From: Hygrocybe punicea
Taxonomy: Eukaryota > Basidiomycota > Agaricomycetes > Agaricales > Hygrophoraceae
Direction: 5' to 3'
DNA length: 64,000 bases
Assembly: GCA_963556145.1 (NCBI GenBank)
Contig: OY744462.1
Coordinates: 3,286,001 to 3,350,000, forward strand
The translations under genes were made by a program, and so were the position numbers. The notes below the pieces were generated by a model that was not told the origin of the DNA, ran no database searches, and saw only the letters and a list, made by a program, of their open reading frames with translations. Below are positions 11,084-22,900 of the stretch, piece by piece; within the stretch, counting starts at the first letter, position 1, and each line of letters opens with the position of its first letter.

Positions 11084-11390
11084 AATACTGGGTTGAGATG
11101 ATATAAAGTGTAAATCGAGTAAACGTCTAAAGACTACAGATTGAGATTACACAGAAACAATTGAAATTACACAGAAAAGATCAGGCTCTCAGGATTCGTG
11201 CTACATCTGATGTTACACTACATTTGAACGCTCTCCTGATCATACTATTTGCCTGTGTCTGCGGTGAATGCTAGAAAATACTGTTCAAGATGTTTTCAGC
11301 GGGGCAATCCAATATGAATAACAATGCTAGGTCCTGAAACAACATCTACATAACTAACTTAACAGTATTCTCCTTGTCCAATAAACATTT
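11084..11390. other. Intergenic stretch, nothing recognised
   Basis: Ordinary AT-rich sequence upstream of the small membrane-protein gene. It probably includes that gene's promoter, but no TATA-like or other element can be named with confidence. Confidence 0.4.
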
Positions 11391-12717
11391 ACGAGTTCTT
11401 TTAATTTATTAAAAGACTCGTTCTTTATCAGACCTGGTTCAGTGAAAATTCGTAATTAATTCATTAATTAATTCATTAATGTTTTTGCATCGCCTATAGA
11501 GAAAATTTTTTTGGGCAAGAGATATGATTCTACTTCTTATGTTGGAATGTAACATAAAATCTGGGCCATGTTTGGAGTGGCTTACATAAGCATCCAAATA
11601 TGGAATGTCTTACACAAGACAAATTACCTCCCAATTATATTCAAAATATTCATACACCCTTCAGTTCTCATCGGAATTAGCTGAAAATTGAACTGCTGAC
11701 TAATATAAACATTTCGGGCAAGGTGTGACAGTCACATGTGACCAGTCTAACCATATAACGTACTTTTTGATATTATATACCAAATTTTTTGCTGATCACA
11801 ATGGTAACAGTCACATGTGACCAGTCTAACCATATATGGTAATTTTGCATAATATATGCTAAATCACATACTGCTCATCATATTCATTACACAAATACAA
11901 TTATATTCAAAATATTTATCCTGGCCTTAATTCTTATCAGATTCAGCTGAAAATTGAACTGCTGCCTAATATTATCATTTCGGGTCACATGTGACCACTC
12001 TAACCATATAAGGCAATTTCTGATATTGTATAGCAAATTTTTTGCTGATCGCAATGGTGATAGTCACATGTGACCAGTCTAACCATATAAGGCAATTTTA
12101 CACCATATATCCTAAATTTCAAGGTGATCACAGGAGTCATAGTCACATGTGACCACTGTTACTATATATAGAAATATCAGCCATATAAGCAGAAATTAGT
12201 GTAACTCAGATGATATAATGATATTTTTACTTAAAACATATAATTCAATGTGATATCGCTGTATATATTATATACTAATTATATATTTCAAGCAAAATCA
12301 CTTATTGATGTTTGTAATAATCATACAAATAAAAATTCAATAATAGAAACAAGACTTTGTTCATGCCATATGCAACATTGGTCCACTCAAGTACAGCTGT
12401 CTTCATGTTATCATCTGTTGTGCAGCAAAGTTATGGAGAAGTAGAGTTTAGCAAATGTAAGTCAATTGTTATCATACTGTTTAAAGACAGTTGTATTTGA
12501 CAGTTGATGTATTGTGTTGCTCTCTTTTTTGGCTGAGAGTATTGCATAATGATGAAGTAAAGAAGACATGACAGTGGGAGAGGAAGTTGAGACATGCTAT
12601 GCAGGTTTTTTCTTCTACTTTTTATGTTGCTATGGTGAGAGGTTGCTATGATGAAAGTGAGGAGGGGAAAAAAAGAACTCGTTCATGCCATGCGCAGCAC
12701 TGGCCCACTAAACAAGT
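11391..12717 (+). mobile_element. Non-autonomous Helitron-like element, family A copy 3
   Basis: Very similar to copy 1 throughout, from ACGAGTTCTTTTAATTTATT to CCCACTAAACAAGT. The main difference is loss of one short segment in the palindrome region near 11985, where copy 1 has two adjacent TGACAGTCACATGTGACC-type sites. The high identity to copy 1 suggests recent movement. Flanking bases differ from those of copy 1, which fixes both element ends to within a few bases. Confidence 0.72.
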
Positions 12718-13207
12718 CATTCATGTGTATCAGCTACAATAGGTGAATATTGTTATGTCTATCATTTATAACCCATATAAAGTATAATTCCAACATTAGC
12801 ATTCCTCTTGATATTCATATTGATGGCACTAGATGACATATCAAAGATCAGAATAATAATATTTATTTACGGCAAATCCAATGGATTTCTCTTGACATGC
12901 CCTTGCATGAGATAGTTGAGAAAATTTTCACTGAGATGGTTGAAAACACTTCAAACCTACCAAATATCGCTCGACATGCATTTGTCAAGCAATTAAATCT
13001 TGATTCACCATACTTTACCTATTGTACCTGTTATATGTTATTGTCACGTGACCTGGTTCCGATCATTATATAGTCAGCAACTTTAACTTAAACTTGGATA
13101 ACACACTTCCTCGTGACCAACTCCAGCAACAAATACCCGTATCTGGTACCTTTCATAGTTCACATTATCAAATCATTTACACACCTTCATTTCTGTAGTT
13201 TTGAAAT
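12718..13207. other. Intergenic stretch upstream of the next gene
   Basis: No coding signal. A few phrases recur locally (TTGACATGC, GAGATAGTTGAGAAAA / GAGATGGTTGAAAAC). The last 150 bases probably hold the promoter of the gene at 13208. No TATA box stands out. Confidence 0.35.
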
Positions 13208-14993
13208 ATGCCTAGAGCTCAGGAATTTGGCTATGAAGTTTGTGCCCATATCTGTCCAAGACAAAAATGCACATCAGTACAGACACGAACCATCCTTTGG
13301 AACAAAGAAGGGAGCTCCTGTCAGCGACATTGTGGATCAGCGTTGAAACACCCGAATTGTATCTCATCTGGAATCTGCCCACAGTCTGTGTGTCTTGGCC
13401 GGAGGTTCATAGAGAACTCTCAAGGCATCCAAAATCCTATGGATGAGGAGCGTTCGCTATTGCCACCATCACGCTCACCGTCTCCCTCCGATGTCAAAAT
13501 GGATTATACCCCAATGAATACAATAGCGCCAACTGCCAACAACAACCGAGTCTTCCGAATTATCTTTGTTCCTGATCCTACGACATGCGTTGTCAGCAAA
13601 GCTGCCACAACAAACAACCTGGCATTTGTTACAACCACAATATCAAAGAAAGAATACGATACCATTTCACACCTTGAGGGGTTTATACATAGCATCAAGA
13701 ACCACAAGTCTCGTTATGGGGTTGGCATTCAGGAATGGGTATGTACTTTGCCTTGGTGATCTACATAAGTTTATACGTGATGCAATCTATAATCAATAGG
13801 TTTATGTGGCCATGCGAATGCAGCATTGGCAATGCGATGATCCCAGTACACCAGCACAACGATTCCAGGTTAAATACATGTTTTGGCCAGAATTCCATCA
13901 TGCGATGCTCCAATACAATCGAAAAAACGAAACACGGGAAAAGTTCAAATCAGCCGATTGTGTCTTTGGTGGAGTCGACATGGGAATGTCATACATGTGA
14001 GGGTTTAAATAATTGCCATCCGGTCTTTGATTGATGGAAGAGTTTATAGCGGTAATCAATATGGTATAACACTGGAAAATGTGTCAAGCTTCTTGGCTGG
14101 AATCGAGGAGCTTTGTCGAACGGTCCATGTGTGGCCACCACCGAAACAAATGAATACCGTTCATCTGAAATGGATGCAGATGCAGAACCTGCTCCACATA
14201 GCCCTTATGAAGACAAACACAATACGCCCGCAAGTGAGGTTGTTGATGGATGGAGAACCATTTCCGGCAAATATTGTGTTGAAAAGAACGCATAGCGACA
14301 CCGGCCACCACGTTTTATTCCTGGGTGATCCAAGACGTAATTGGGATTATATGCGTCAGAATAGTGAGGTGCCCGGTTGACGTTGGTTCGGTCAAACCTA
14401 CGTTGAGCTGCTAGCCAAAATTGGAGAATGGCAGGTGTTTTTGGTGGGTGGAAGAGTCATCTATACGGTCCACACACATTGCAACAAGGAAATGAAATCA
14501 TGGAAGTGGGACATTGTGACAACATTTTATACGTTGGAGGAATTGAGGTAAGTACAAACGCCCTCACACCATAAACCTTAATCCCTCATCTCGTTTAAGA
14601 TCGTTCCAATCACAAGGGATTTTGTTGAAAACAGATGTCTGCAATCCGGACCAAGGCTCCATTGCGATTCGAGACCAAGGCAAACAACAATTCTTCGACT
14701 TCGTTCGAAGCACATACGAGGGCCTATATGCTATTGAGTCAAGCATGATTGGTGGAAAGCCTTCAATGAGTGTATTTTGTTGGATAGATATCTCACTCAT
14801 TGTTGATTCACAAACCAACCATGTTTGCTATTTTGTGAACGAGGTTGAAAGGTATCATACCACAAGCTTGTGGTCCAACATGAAGCAAGGTGTGAAGTCT
14901 GTTCGTGCTCCACTTGGATCTTTTGCAGACATGTTTTCGAGTGTATTCTACAAGTACCTTGTAGACATTACAAATCCATATCTGTATCTTTAA
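13208..14993 (+). pseudogene. Four-exon hypothetical gene with one internal stop
   Basis: Exons 13208-13738, 13800-13996, 14050-14547 and 14600-14993 join in a consistent phase through three introns of 52-61 bases with GT/AG ends. The start MPRAQEFGYEVCAHICPRQK is followed by a Cys-rich N-terminus that may bind zinc. Then come a Ser/Pro/Thr linker and a C-terminal region containing HVWPPPKQMNTVHLKWMQMQ, RLLMDGEPFPANIVLKRTH and NEVERYHTTSLW, ending NPYLYL. The only break is a TGA at 14378-14380 between PRRNWDYMRQNSEVPG and RWFGQTYVELLAKIGEW, best explained by a CGA codon mutated to TGA. The protein would be about 540 residues. I do not recognise the family. It could be a recently inactivated gene, or the stop could be a sequencing error. 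Confidence 0.6.
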
Positions 14994-15204
14994 ATATGTC
15001 ACTAACCACGATTTAATCGAACATTATTGCATTGGTTGTATTTATTGTCTTGTCCACTGGCCGTAAGGAAATTCCGCAACCATACTTGATGCATGGGCCT
15101 GACATTGGTTGTATTGATTCTCTTGCACACTGGCCATAACTCGATTATACAATTATCTACAGCGTATTCGACAGATGTCGATGATATTTCTTGTATTTAT
15201 TTAC
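14994..15204. other. Short intergenic stretch
   Basis: Contains two loose copies of a phrase like TTGTATTTATTGTCTTGTCCACTGGCC / TTGTATTGATTCTCTTGCACACTGGCC about 70 bases apart. It lies downstream of the previous gene, and no terminator can be named. Confidence 0.3.
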
Positions 15205-16476
15205 AACAAATTTGTTGCTGATCACATTGGTGATAGTCACATGTAACTAGTCTAACCATATATGGTAAGTTTGCATAATATGCTAAATCACATACTGACC
15301 ATCATAGTATTTATTACTGAACATTTCTTTTATGGCTGAGAATATTACATAATGATACAGCACAGCAGACATGACAGTAAGCAAGGAGGTTTATGAGGAC
15401 TGAAGACCCACTAGGTAGTTTTATTTTGTCTACTTTTTATATTGCTGAGGTGTGAGGTGGACTCATTAGAACAATTTGCAATATACAATATATGCTATAT
15501 GTCTCATACCATATGTAAAATGCTTTATGCAACTTACAGCCGTTTTCTTAATTCTTGACACTTTTTGAATTTTTTAACTGTTTACAGCGGTTTTCATAAA
15601 CATGCGGAAAAGTTGAAAAAAGATTTGAGGTGTAAAAATTTTGGACTTGGTGAAATTTCTCTTGTATCTCATGGAATACTGCATGGATTGAGATGGTTAT
15701 AGAGGGAAAGTTGTACTATTTCTTAAGGGCTTTCTACTCCTGTAATTACATTTGGACAATATTTAGTGTATGGTCAGTTGTAGATGAAATAACAGGGAAA
15801 CCAGGTTTTTTTGAGACCCAAATGATATTGTCAAATTATGGCATCAAATGAGCTCCTATGAAGAAGATTGTAGGGAGAAAATTGTTCATTTTTTCAAGGG
15901 CTAGAAGTACATATACCGTGTTTTTCTTGAATTTTGTGTTTTGAGCCAATATTTATAATTCTTGCAGTATTCTAATCCCAATGCAATCAAAAATAGTTTT
16001 ATGGGAATATTGCTAATTTAAATTTCAATAACACAACATATCAAAAATCCCGGTATTGGAGTGTATTCTCCTTGAAAAATGGAACATTTCATCCCTTACA
16101 ATCTCTTAAATTGGTGCTGTATTCGTCAAGTTACACTTCACATAAGGTTCAGTAGCTATTCCATCTTATGTCATCTATATCTCTACACACACTTATTATT
16201 TCTTGAATATGATGGTACAGCTGAAAAGCCCTTATGAAATAGATAAATTTTGCCTATATAACCATTCAAATCCATTCAGTATTTCACAAGATACATAACT
16301 TCACATGGTAAATTTTTCTAAGTCATCATTTTCTTAAACAGTTAAAAAATTCAAAAAGTGTCAAGAATTAAGAAAACGGCTGTAATCTTATTGCTTACTT
16401 CATCATGGAAGTCGGAAGGGGGAAAAAAGAACTCGTTCATGCCATGCACAGCACTGGCCTACTAAATAAGTGGGTC
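15205..16476 (+). mobile_element. Decayed family A element split by a nested MITE
   Basis: Bases 15205-15460 match the interior of family A, including GTCACATGTAACTAGTCTAACC (a mutated palindrome), TTTTATGGCTGAGAATATT and the AGACATGACAGT region. The match resumes after the 15537-16382 insertion with GGAAAAAAGAACTCGTTCATG and ends CACTGGCCTACTAAATAAGT. The left end is missing. Identity is clearly lower than among copies 1-3, so this is an older insertion. Confidence 0.6.
15537..16382. mobile_element. Tc1/mariner-type foldback MITE (family C), TA target site
   Basis: Terminal inverted repeats of about 45 bases start CAGCCGTTTTCTTAATTCTT and end with its inverse, flanked on both sides by TA (15535-15536 and 16383-16384). 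A TA duplication with CAG ends is typical of Tc1/mariner relatives. Most of the rest of the element is also inverted, left half against right half. No transposase is present. A related copy forms part of the nest at 19958-23753. Confidence 0.7.
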
Positions 16477-16868
16477 CTGGGGCAGCTCCAGACTTCCCCA
16501 CTGTGGCCTTCCTTCTTTTCTCTTCCTCCACTTTTTTCCTCTTCTCCTCCTCCGCCTTTTTCCTCTTCTCCCACTTTCTCCTTGCTTCCACTTCCACCTT
16601 CCTTTGCCTTTCTTCCTTTGCCAACCTTCTCCGCTCTTCCTCTGCTTTACTCCATTCCTCCTCCTCTTCCTTCACCCTCAGCTTGGCAAATTCCCATTCC
16701 ATTTCCTTAATGAGGGCAGTGAGTTCCTGCAAGGACGACATTTTTGTGGAGTTGTCTCCTGGTCCAGGAGTTGATTTTTTATACCACCTGACTTCCACTT
16801 CGAACTCTGCTTCAGTTCTCCCTTTGTTCCAGAGGCATCTCAAGGGTTTGATGCTAAGGGGGAGATAC
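16477..16868 (-). pseudogene. Retrotransposon-like coiled-coil fragment
   Basis: On the minus strand an ATG near 16741 begins MSSLQELTALIKEMEWEFAK and leads into a very Lys/Glu/Arg-rich segment (EEERRRLAKEERQRKVEVEA type) that should form a long coiled coil. It ends in a Gly/Ala/Pro stretch where it meets the family A end at 16476. Similar Lys/Glu-rich proteins occur near the 5' end of some fungal LTR elements, so this may be a truncated Gag-like frame. On the opposite strand an A/G tract (AAGGGGGAGA at about 16855) just before an LTR-like TGTCAT could be a polypurine tract, which would imply the other orientation. The conflict is unresolved. Confidence 0.35.
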
Positions 16869-17417
16869 TGTCATATCCATGTAACTCCAATGGATTCCAA
16901 AGAACTCCACTCCAGACTTTTCCACTGTTTTATCTTATCTTATCCTGTCACATATGTTATTGTTCCTTTCCCTTGTTACACTCTATTCTTCTTCATCTCC
17001 ATCTCTCTGGACTCCTATCCATCCCTTCTCTTTGTTTACTTGTCACCATACATAGCAACCTTTTATTCCTTTTATCTTTCTCCAAACTCCGGTTCCCCTT
17101 CCGGAGTACTTATTATCTCTACGTTACCAAGGACATAACAATTAGTTTACCAAGTATATAAGTTAGAACTACAATGTCCTGTAACTCCATTCTGAAAATC
17201 AACTTGAGTACCCCTCATCTTATTTGTCCTCAAACTTAAGGCTTTGCCTTAAGCTCACTACCAGTCTCTGTCTTTAGTCTGAACCTCCAGACTAACTCCA
17301 CTCCATCTGCTTTGTGCTTACTCAGTATGACTTAAGGATGTAGCAAAACTACTTCAAGAGTTTGCACCTCCAGTCCTCTGACAACTCCATTCCACCTGGA
17401 GTTGCATGCCTCTAACA
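16869..17417. repeat. LTR-like sequence of unknown family
   Basis: Begins TGTCATATCC directly after an AAGGGGGAGATAC purine tract and ends CCTCTAACA, satisfying the TG...CA rule. It holds a TATA-like AGTATATAAG at about 17153 and a pyrimidine-rich left half. No second LTR or flanking duplication is visible in this window, so the right boundary is a guess. Confidence 0.4.
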
Positions 17418-17885
17418 AACAGGTGATGTCTTTTATTTGTCTAAAGTTTTTGTATTGTGTTTGGTTCGTATATTTGCATTGTCTGTTCCACAATGGTTGT
17501 TCTGTGTTACAAACCTTTTGGACTTTGTCAGTCAGTCTTAATCAAGAAGGAGAAGAGCTCCTCCTCTGAGATTGAGACTGAGTGACTTTTCTTTGAAACT
17601 TTGTTTTCTTCAAAGTGTTCTTTTCACACTCAAATTTGATATTTCGAATTGTTGTACTTTATTTGATGATTTCATGTAATGTAAAGCATTATTGGCCAGC
17701 ATAGAGTATTTAAAGAATTTTATCACTTCTAACCCTAACCCTAAGTCACTGGCAGAAAAGTTGGATGGTGCATGGAAATAATATTCAGACATCTTCCGAA
17801 GATGAAAATACTTGAGTACATAGAAGAATCTTACTTGATTGAACCAGCATCTTGTCATGTATTTGGTTGTCTGAAAACTGACCAG
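17418..17885. other. AT-rich stretch with a tiny telomere-like motif
   Basis: No gene is supported. At about 17731-17746 the sequence CTAACCCTAACCCTAA matches the common fungal telomere repeat on the C-rich strand, but only about 2.5 units are present. The rest is unremarkable. Confidence 0.4.
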
Positions 17886-19256
17886 TGTCATAACCCCAAG
17901 TGTTTTTAGGTGTAATATCATAGGTTTACCATCGGACCACGGACTTAGATATTTAAGTGCAACACTATGGATGCACACCTACACTCATTAGTACCCATTC
18001 TATGCCTTTCCACATTACGCATGCTAGTGAACAGACACAGATAGCATATATGCTTACTTTTATATCATTTATTATGGCTTCACTAGCAATGCCCAGACTT
18101 AGCCATTTATGTATGGTGCACAGAGGCACATCCCCCACTCATTAGTATTTATTATATATTTCTCTGTATTGCACGTGCAAGGAGACAAGCCCAACTAGCA
18201 TTCTTACCTATATTAGCAGTAATGGATTGATTACAAATCTTGTTTACTTGTATTGATCAAAAGCGGCTCAGCTAGATAATGGGAAATGATTAGATAAGAT
18301 GTGAACAAGAGGATGATAAGATAATGATAAGATAGGATGCATCAGAGAGTGATTGTGATAGTCTGCTTACATAAAGACAATGGTCTATTGTTCTGAGCAG
18401 TCCTTTGTTCTAAACAGTCCAAATGGAGATAGAGTCCATTGTTCACAGCCTCTTTGATGCCATCCATTGTTCTCATGACTCAGTCCTATTGTTCTCACTT
18501 TCCCATTGTTCTCAATCCCTCATTGTTCTCCAACAGTATAAATAGGGCCCCCAAATTCCAGTAGTCAGTAGGATTTCCCCTCTCACCACTCAGTAGTCAC
18601 TCTTAGTTGGGTTCACACAGTGTGATCCCTCATTCTCTTAGTACTAGTAGTTACTCATTGTAGTAGCTAGTGCTTGCAATCCAGTCTAGTTCACTCTTAT
18701 TCTATCATTCTCTGAGTTCCCCTTGTCATCAAGGAGAATTCACACAGTTCACACAGTCCAATCAATTCATTAGTCAGCATTAGTCAGCTAGATACACTTC
18801 TAAGGTTAAGGTTTCATCCTAAACAAAACAGAGTATTCAAAAGGTATTAAAGATATCCCTGAACTAGTAGCCAATGTGCGTTTGAAGCTTCGGATTTAAG
18901 TCAGATATTATAATACCCAGAGATACTCTTGATTGAATAGGCCCTGTAGCCAAAACTGTTCATATTCAACTGGTGAATATTGTTATCAGTATTCATTAGT
19001 TCATATTTTTATATTCCAGTAGTGAATATTAGTATTTTCAGTACATCACACACCCAATTTCTATTCATACCTACTCAAAGTCTCAATTCTTAATTGAAGA
19101 GACCTCACTATTACATTCTATTGATTCATATAGTACATATACCCACAAACCCCTTCCTAATAGGTTATTTAGATATTAAAAACCCACGAACAACAAGAAG
19201 GTACCTGAACAAAGTCAACTCCAGTAATTATTGGTGAAACAAACATTCACATAACA
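17886..19256 (+). repeat. Solo LTR (about 1.37 kb) with flanking duplication
   Basis: Starts TGTCATAACCCCAAGTG and ends TTCACATAACA, with CCAG on both sides (17882-17885 and 19257-19260), giving a 4-base target duplication. An ACAGTATAAATAGGGC box at about 18533 followed by AGTAGTCAGTAGGA has the look of an LTR TATA box and transcript start. There is no internal coding region, so this appears to be a solo LTR left by recombination. A highly similar unit forms both arms of the structure at 38107-40897. Confidence 0.65.
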
Positions 19257-19389
19257 CCAGACAAGATAAGTCTCCCAGATTGCCCAGTCACACCTATTGG
19301 CTAGATGATATGACCACCTCTAGTGAAAACCAGCTCATGCTTGTTGAGCAAAATATTTCCTAGTATGAACAAATTCCCACAAGATGTGG

Positions 19390-19869
19390 TTCCATGGTAG
19401 GCCAAGGACCATTAGTTGACTGGCCAATGTACCCCACACTGTTGGTCAAATCATGCTGACTGGCCAGCCAATGGATTGCTGGTCAACCACATTTCTCGGC
19501 TAATCAGCCAACCTAGGGCAGATGACTAGCCAATATCTACCAGAGGGTTGGCCAACCCAAGCTTTCTGGCCAACCCAAATATCCCTGCTGGTTGGCGAAC
19601 CCATGCTTGATTGGATGCCCATACATGTCAGTAGGTCAGCCAACTTGTGCTTGATGGCCAGCAAATATATCCAGTGGGTTGGCCAACCCATGCCATGCTT
19701 GATGTGATGCCCATACATGTCAGTGGGTCGGCCAACCCATGCCTGATGGGCAGCCAATATATGGCAGACAGTTGGCCAACCCATGCCTGCTGGGGAGCCA
19801 ATATATGGCAGACGGTCAGCCAACGCACAGCTGATGGGCAGCCAATATATTCAAATGGGTCAGCCAACC
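19390..19869. repeat. Minisatellite, ~50-base units
   Basis: About nine degenerate tandem units built on GGCCAACCCATGC, a TGATGG block, GCCAATATAT and GGCAGAC-GT. The units differ in length and spacing. Repetitive Gly-Trp-Pro-Thr peptides can be read on the minus strand, but the units carry indels and no start or splice context, so coding is unlikely. The array ends exactly where the next element starts. Bases 19257-19389 hold no recognisable feature. Confidence 0.65.
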
Positions 19870-19957
19870 CACTAGAGCCTTGTGAATTGTTATTCTACTT
19901 ATTTCTTAGCCAAGTGTTGTAAAATGTCTGATTTTCAAGTTTTCAGTACTTTATTTA

Positions 19958-22900
19958 CAGCCGTTTTTGTAATTGTTGGCATAACTCCACCTGTGACTCC
20001 CGACTCTTCCCACATCTTAGAGGTGGTGACACACCCTATTACCCCTTCTAAGTAGGGGTATATTTTCTGCCATATAAACCTGCAATAGCTAAGGGACTTG
20101 AAAATACTGGTACTGTAGTTACTAATGTCCCATATATGGTAATAACCCATTCTGGAACATCAGGAACAAGGGCACTGATGGGCTCAGACTTTCCTGTCAC
20201 TGTTGCTACGGGGCTGCCAATCACTACCAAGTCATGCGCGCTCATCGTCGTCAACAGCGAGCGCGATTTATTCACAATCTTGCCCTCTTTTCAAGCAGTT
20301 TTTTTGACATATCATAGATATATTGTTTTACATACTATATACAGACTAATATACATGAAAATATGTGAAATAACAGACAAATAAAAGAAATAAAAAATGA
20401 GTATACATGGGGTGCCACCGCTGAACTGGTGGGCACCTACCTTTGCAGAGGCATCACTGTTGGTCTACCATCAATGGGGGATGGCGTTAGAGGGTGGGTG
20501 AGGGAAGGGATGGACACTGGGGGTGGGGAAGGGCACTTGGAGTGGGGGGTGGCAATGGGTGGTGAGAAAGGAGCTGAGAAGGTGAGGTAGATGGGGGAAA
20601 TGGAGAGGGGATGGATGGAAGAGGGTTCCCAGCCCCAAACGAGAGGTGGGAAGGGGTAAGTACATGGAGAAAAAGCAGGAGGGAGGTGGGTATTTACCTG
20701 TACCATTAAGGGCTCCCCACAGCCCTGCCCACATTCCACCATGAATAAAGCAAATTGGGATGTCATCTCAGACATCCCAAGCACCTCCTTCATCATTGTT
20801 GCCATCCAGATCGGCCCCATTGTCAAGTTGCGCAAGGATGGCAGCAATGGCAATATCTCAATGACGATGATGCCATTGACCACACCATCACTGTGGGTGA
20901 CTCTCCACGTTATCTTCATCGCCTTTGTTGTTATGTGCCTGGTCTGCCACTGCTGGTTTTGAAGATCAAGGCCAGTGATTGAAAAACTCGGGCACACTTT
21001 GATGACATCCAGGGTGGCATTCTCTGTGCGAATCGTCGCCGTCATCCTGGTTGTCCTTGTTTCCATCATTGTTGAGGGGGTGGGGAGTGGGAGTGTGGCA
21101 AAATGAGGAGGGTGATGATGGTGAAAGGCTGAAAGCCATGTGATCAGACACCTGCCTTTAACTACCACAACTCACCTACTAATTCGCCTCTCACCTCACC
21201 CTCACTCCCCACCCCCCCAATAACGATGGAAACAAGGATGACCACGATGACCACGATGATTCACACTGAGAATGCCACCCCAGACGTCCTCAAAGCTGCA
21301 CAGGAGTGTGCCCGAGTTTTTCAACCACTGGCCTTGATCTTCAAAACCAGTGGCGGTGGTGATACACAATATGTAGCTATAAGAAGGGAAATCCTACAAC
21401 TACTAAAGGTGCAAGGAAGCTTTGGAAAGCCTACACTAGTATAGGAAAGGGGAGAGAAGTAATATAAGTGTATGAGAAACTCAATAGAAGTGCTGTGATC
21501 AAAACTGGAGTGGTGCGATCAAATTCAAAGAGTTGCAATAAAATCAAAAGTTGCAGTGAGATTGAAGAGTTGGACAGTGAGAGAACATGATAGAATGTGA
21601 AGAGAATGGAACTAGGATGAAGGGGAAGCTCTGAGATGAAGGGGGAATGATGGTCTGTCTTGATTCTCTGGGGGTTTTCTGTCTAGTGGCTCATACAGGC
21701 AGGTATATAAGCTGTAAGGACAAAGGAAGAGAGATGAAAGGATGATACTAAAAGGTGATATGTGAGATAAAGGGCATATAGAAGAAAGGATAGGTAGAGA
21801 GAATGGTAAATGAATATAGAGAACAAAGAGAACAAAGGAACTACTTCAAAGTGCGATGACTAAATATCTCTGAAGTCGCAGAAGATCGCAATAGTCACGA
21901 TGTGATCAGAAGGTCAAAGAGTGGTAAGTTGCATCAAATCGCAAGGAGTCACAAAATATATAAAATTGGAGCTCAGGATGGCTGAGTACATATCAGCAGA
22001 CCGGGCACGTAACAATGAAAGTGATGAAGAACATGTAGAGGGTCACCCATGGCGATGGCATCATCAATGGCATCATCATCATTGAGATATTGCTGCTACA
22101 ACCGCGTCTGCCGCCACCTCTCACAACTCAATGGTGCGACCGATCTGGATGGTGAAAACCATGAAATGGACAATGGGGATGTCTGAGATGACATCCCCAC
22201 TTTTATTGATGGTGGAATGTGGGGAGGGCCATGGGGGGCCCTAAGGGTGTAGGTAAGTACCCCCCCTTCATTCTGGTTCTTCCCCCATGTACTAACCCCT
22301 TCCTGCTGCTTGTTCTGGGCCGGGGACCTTCTTCCATCCATCCCCTCTTCATTTCCCCCATCCACCTCGCTTTCTAGCCTCTTCCTGGCCACCCATTGCC
22401 ACCCCCCACTCTAAGCGCCCTTCCCCACCTCCCAGCGTCCATCCCTCCCATCCCTCACCCTCCAGAGCCCTTCGCCATCATGTCTAGACCGATTCCGGCA
22501 CCTCTGTGAAGGTGGGTACCCACCAGGTTGGTGGCAGCACCCCAAGTATGATCATTTTTTATTTCTTTTATTTGTCTTTTATTTGGCATATTTTCATGTA
22601 TATTAGTCTGTATACAGTAAGTAAAACAATATATCTATGATATGTCAAAAAAACTACTTGAAAAGAGGACAAGATTGTGAATAAATCGTGCTTGATGTCG
22701 ACGATGACGAGCACACGTGACTCAGTAGTGATTGGCGGGCCCGTAGAAATGGTGACAGGAAAGTCTGAGCTCATCAGTGCCCTTGTTCCTGACATTCCGG
22801 AATGGGTTATTACCATATATAGGACATTAGTAACTACAGTACCAGTATTTTCAAGTCCCTTAGCTATTGCAGGTTTATATGGCAGAAAATATACCCCTAC

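Noticed and set aside
17731..17746. Interstitial telomere
   Set aside because: Only about 2.5 CCCTAA units, which could occur by chance. There is no flanking subtelomeric structure.
19500..19867. Gly-Trp-Pro-Thr repeat protein on the minus strand
   Set aside because: It arises from the minisatellite. Unit lengths are not kept in multiples of three, and there is no gene context.
20437..21168. 243-codon minus-strand frame
   Set aside because: It crosses GC-rich inverted cargo of a transposon, has Pro/Ser-rich low complexity and competes with plus-strand frames in the same DNA.
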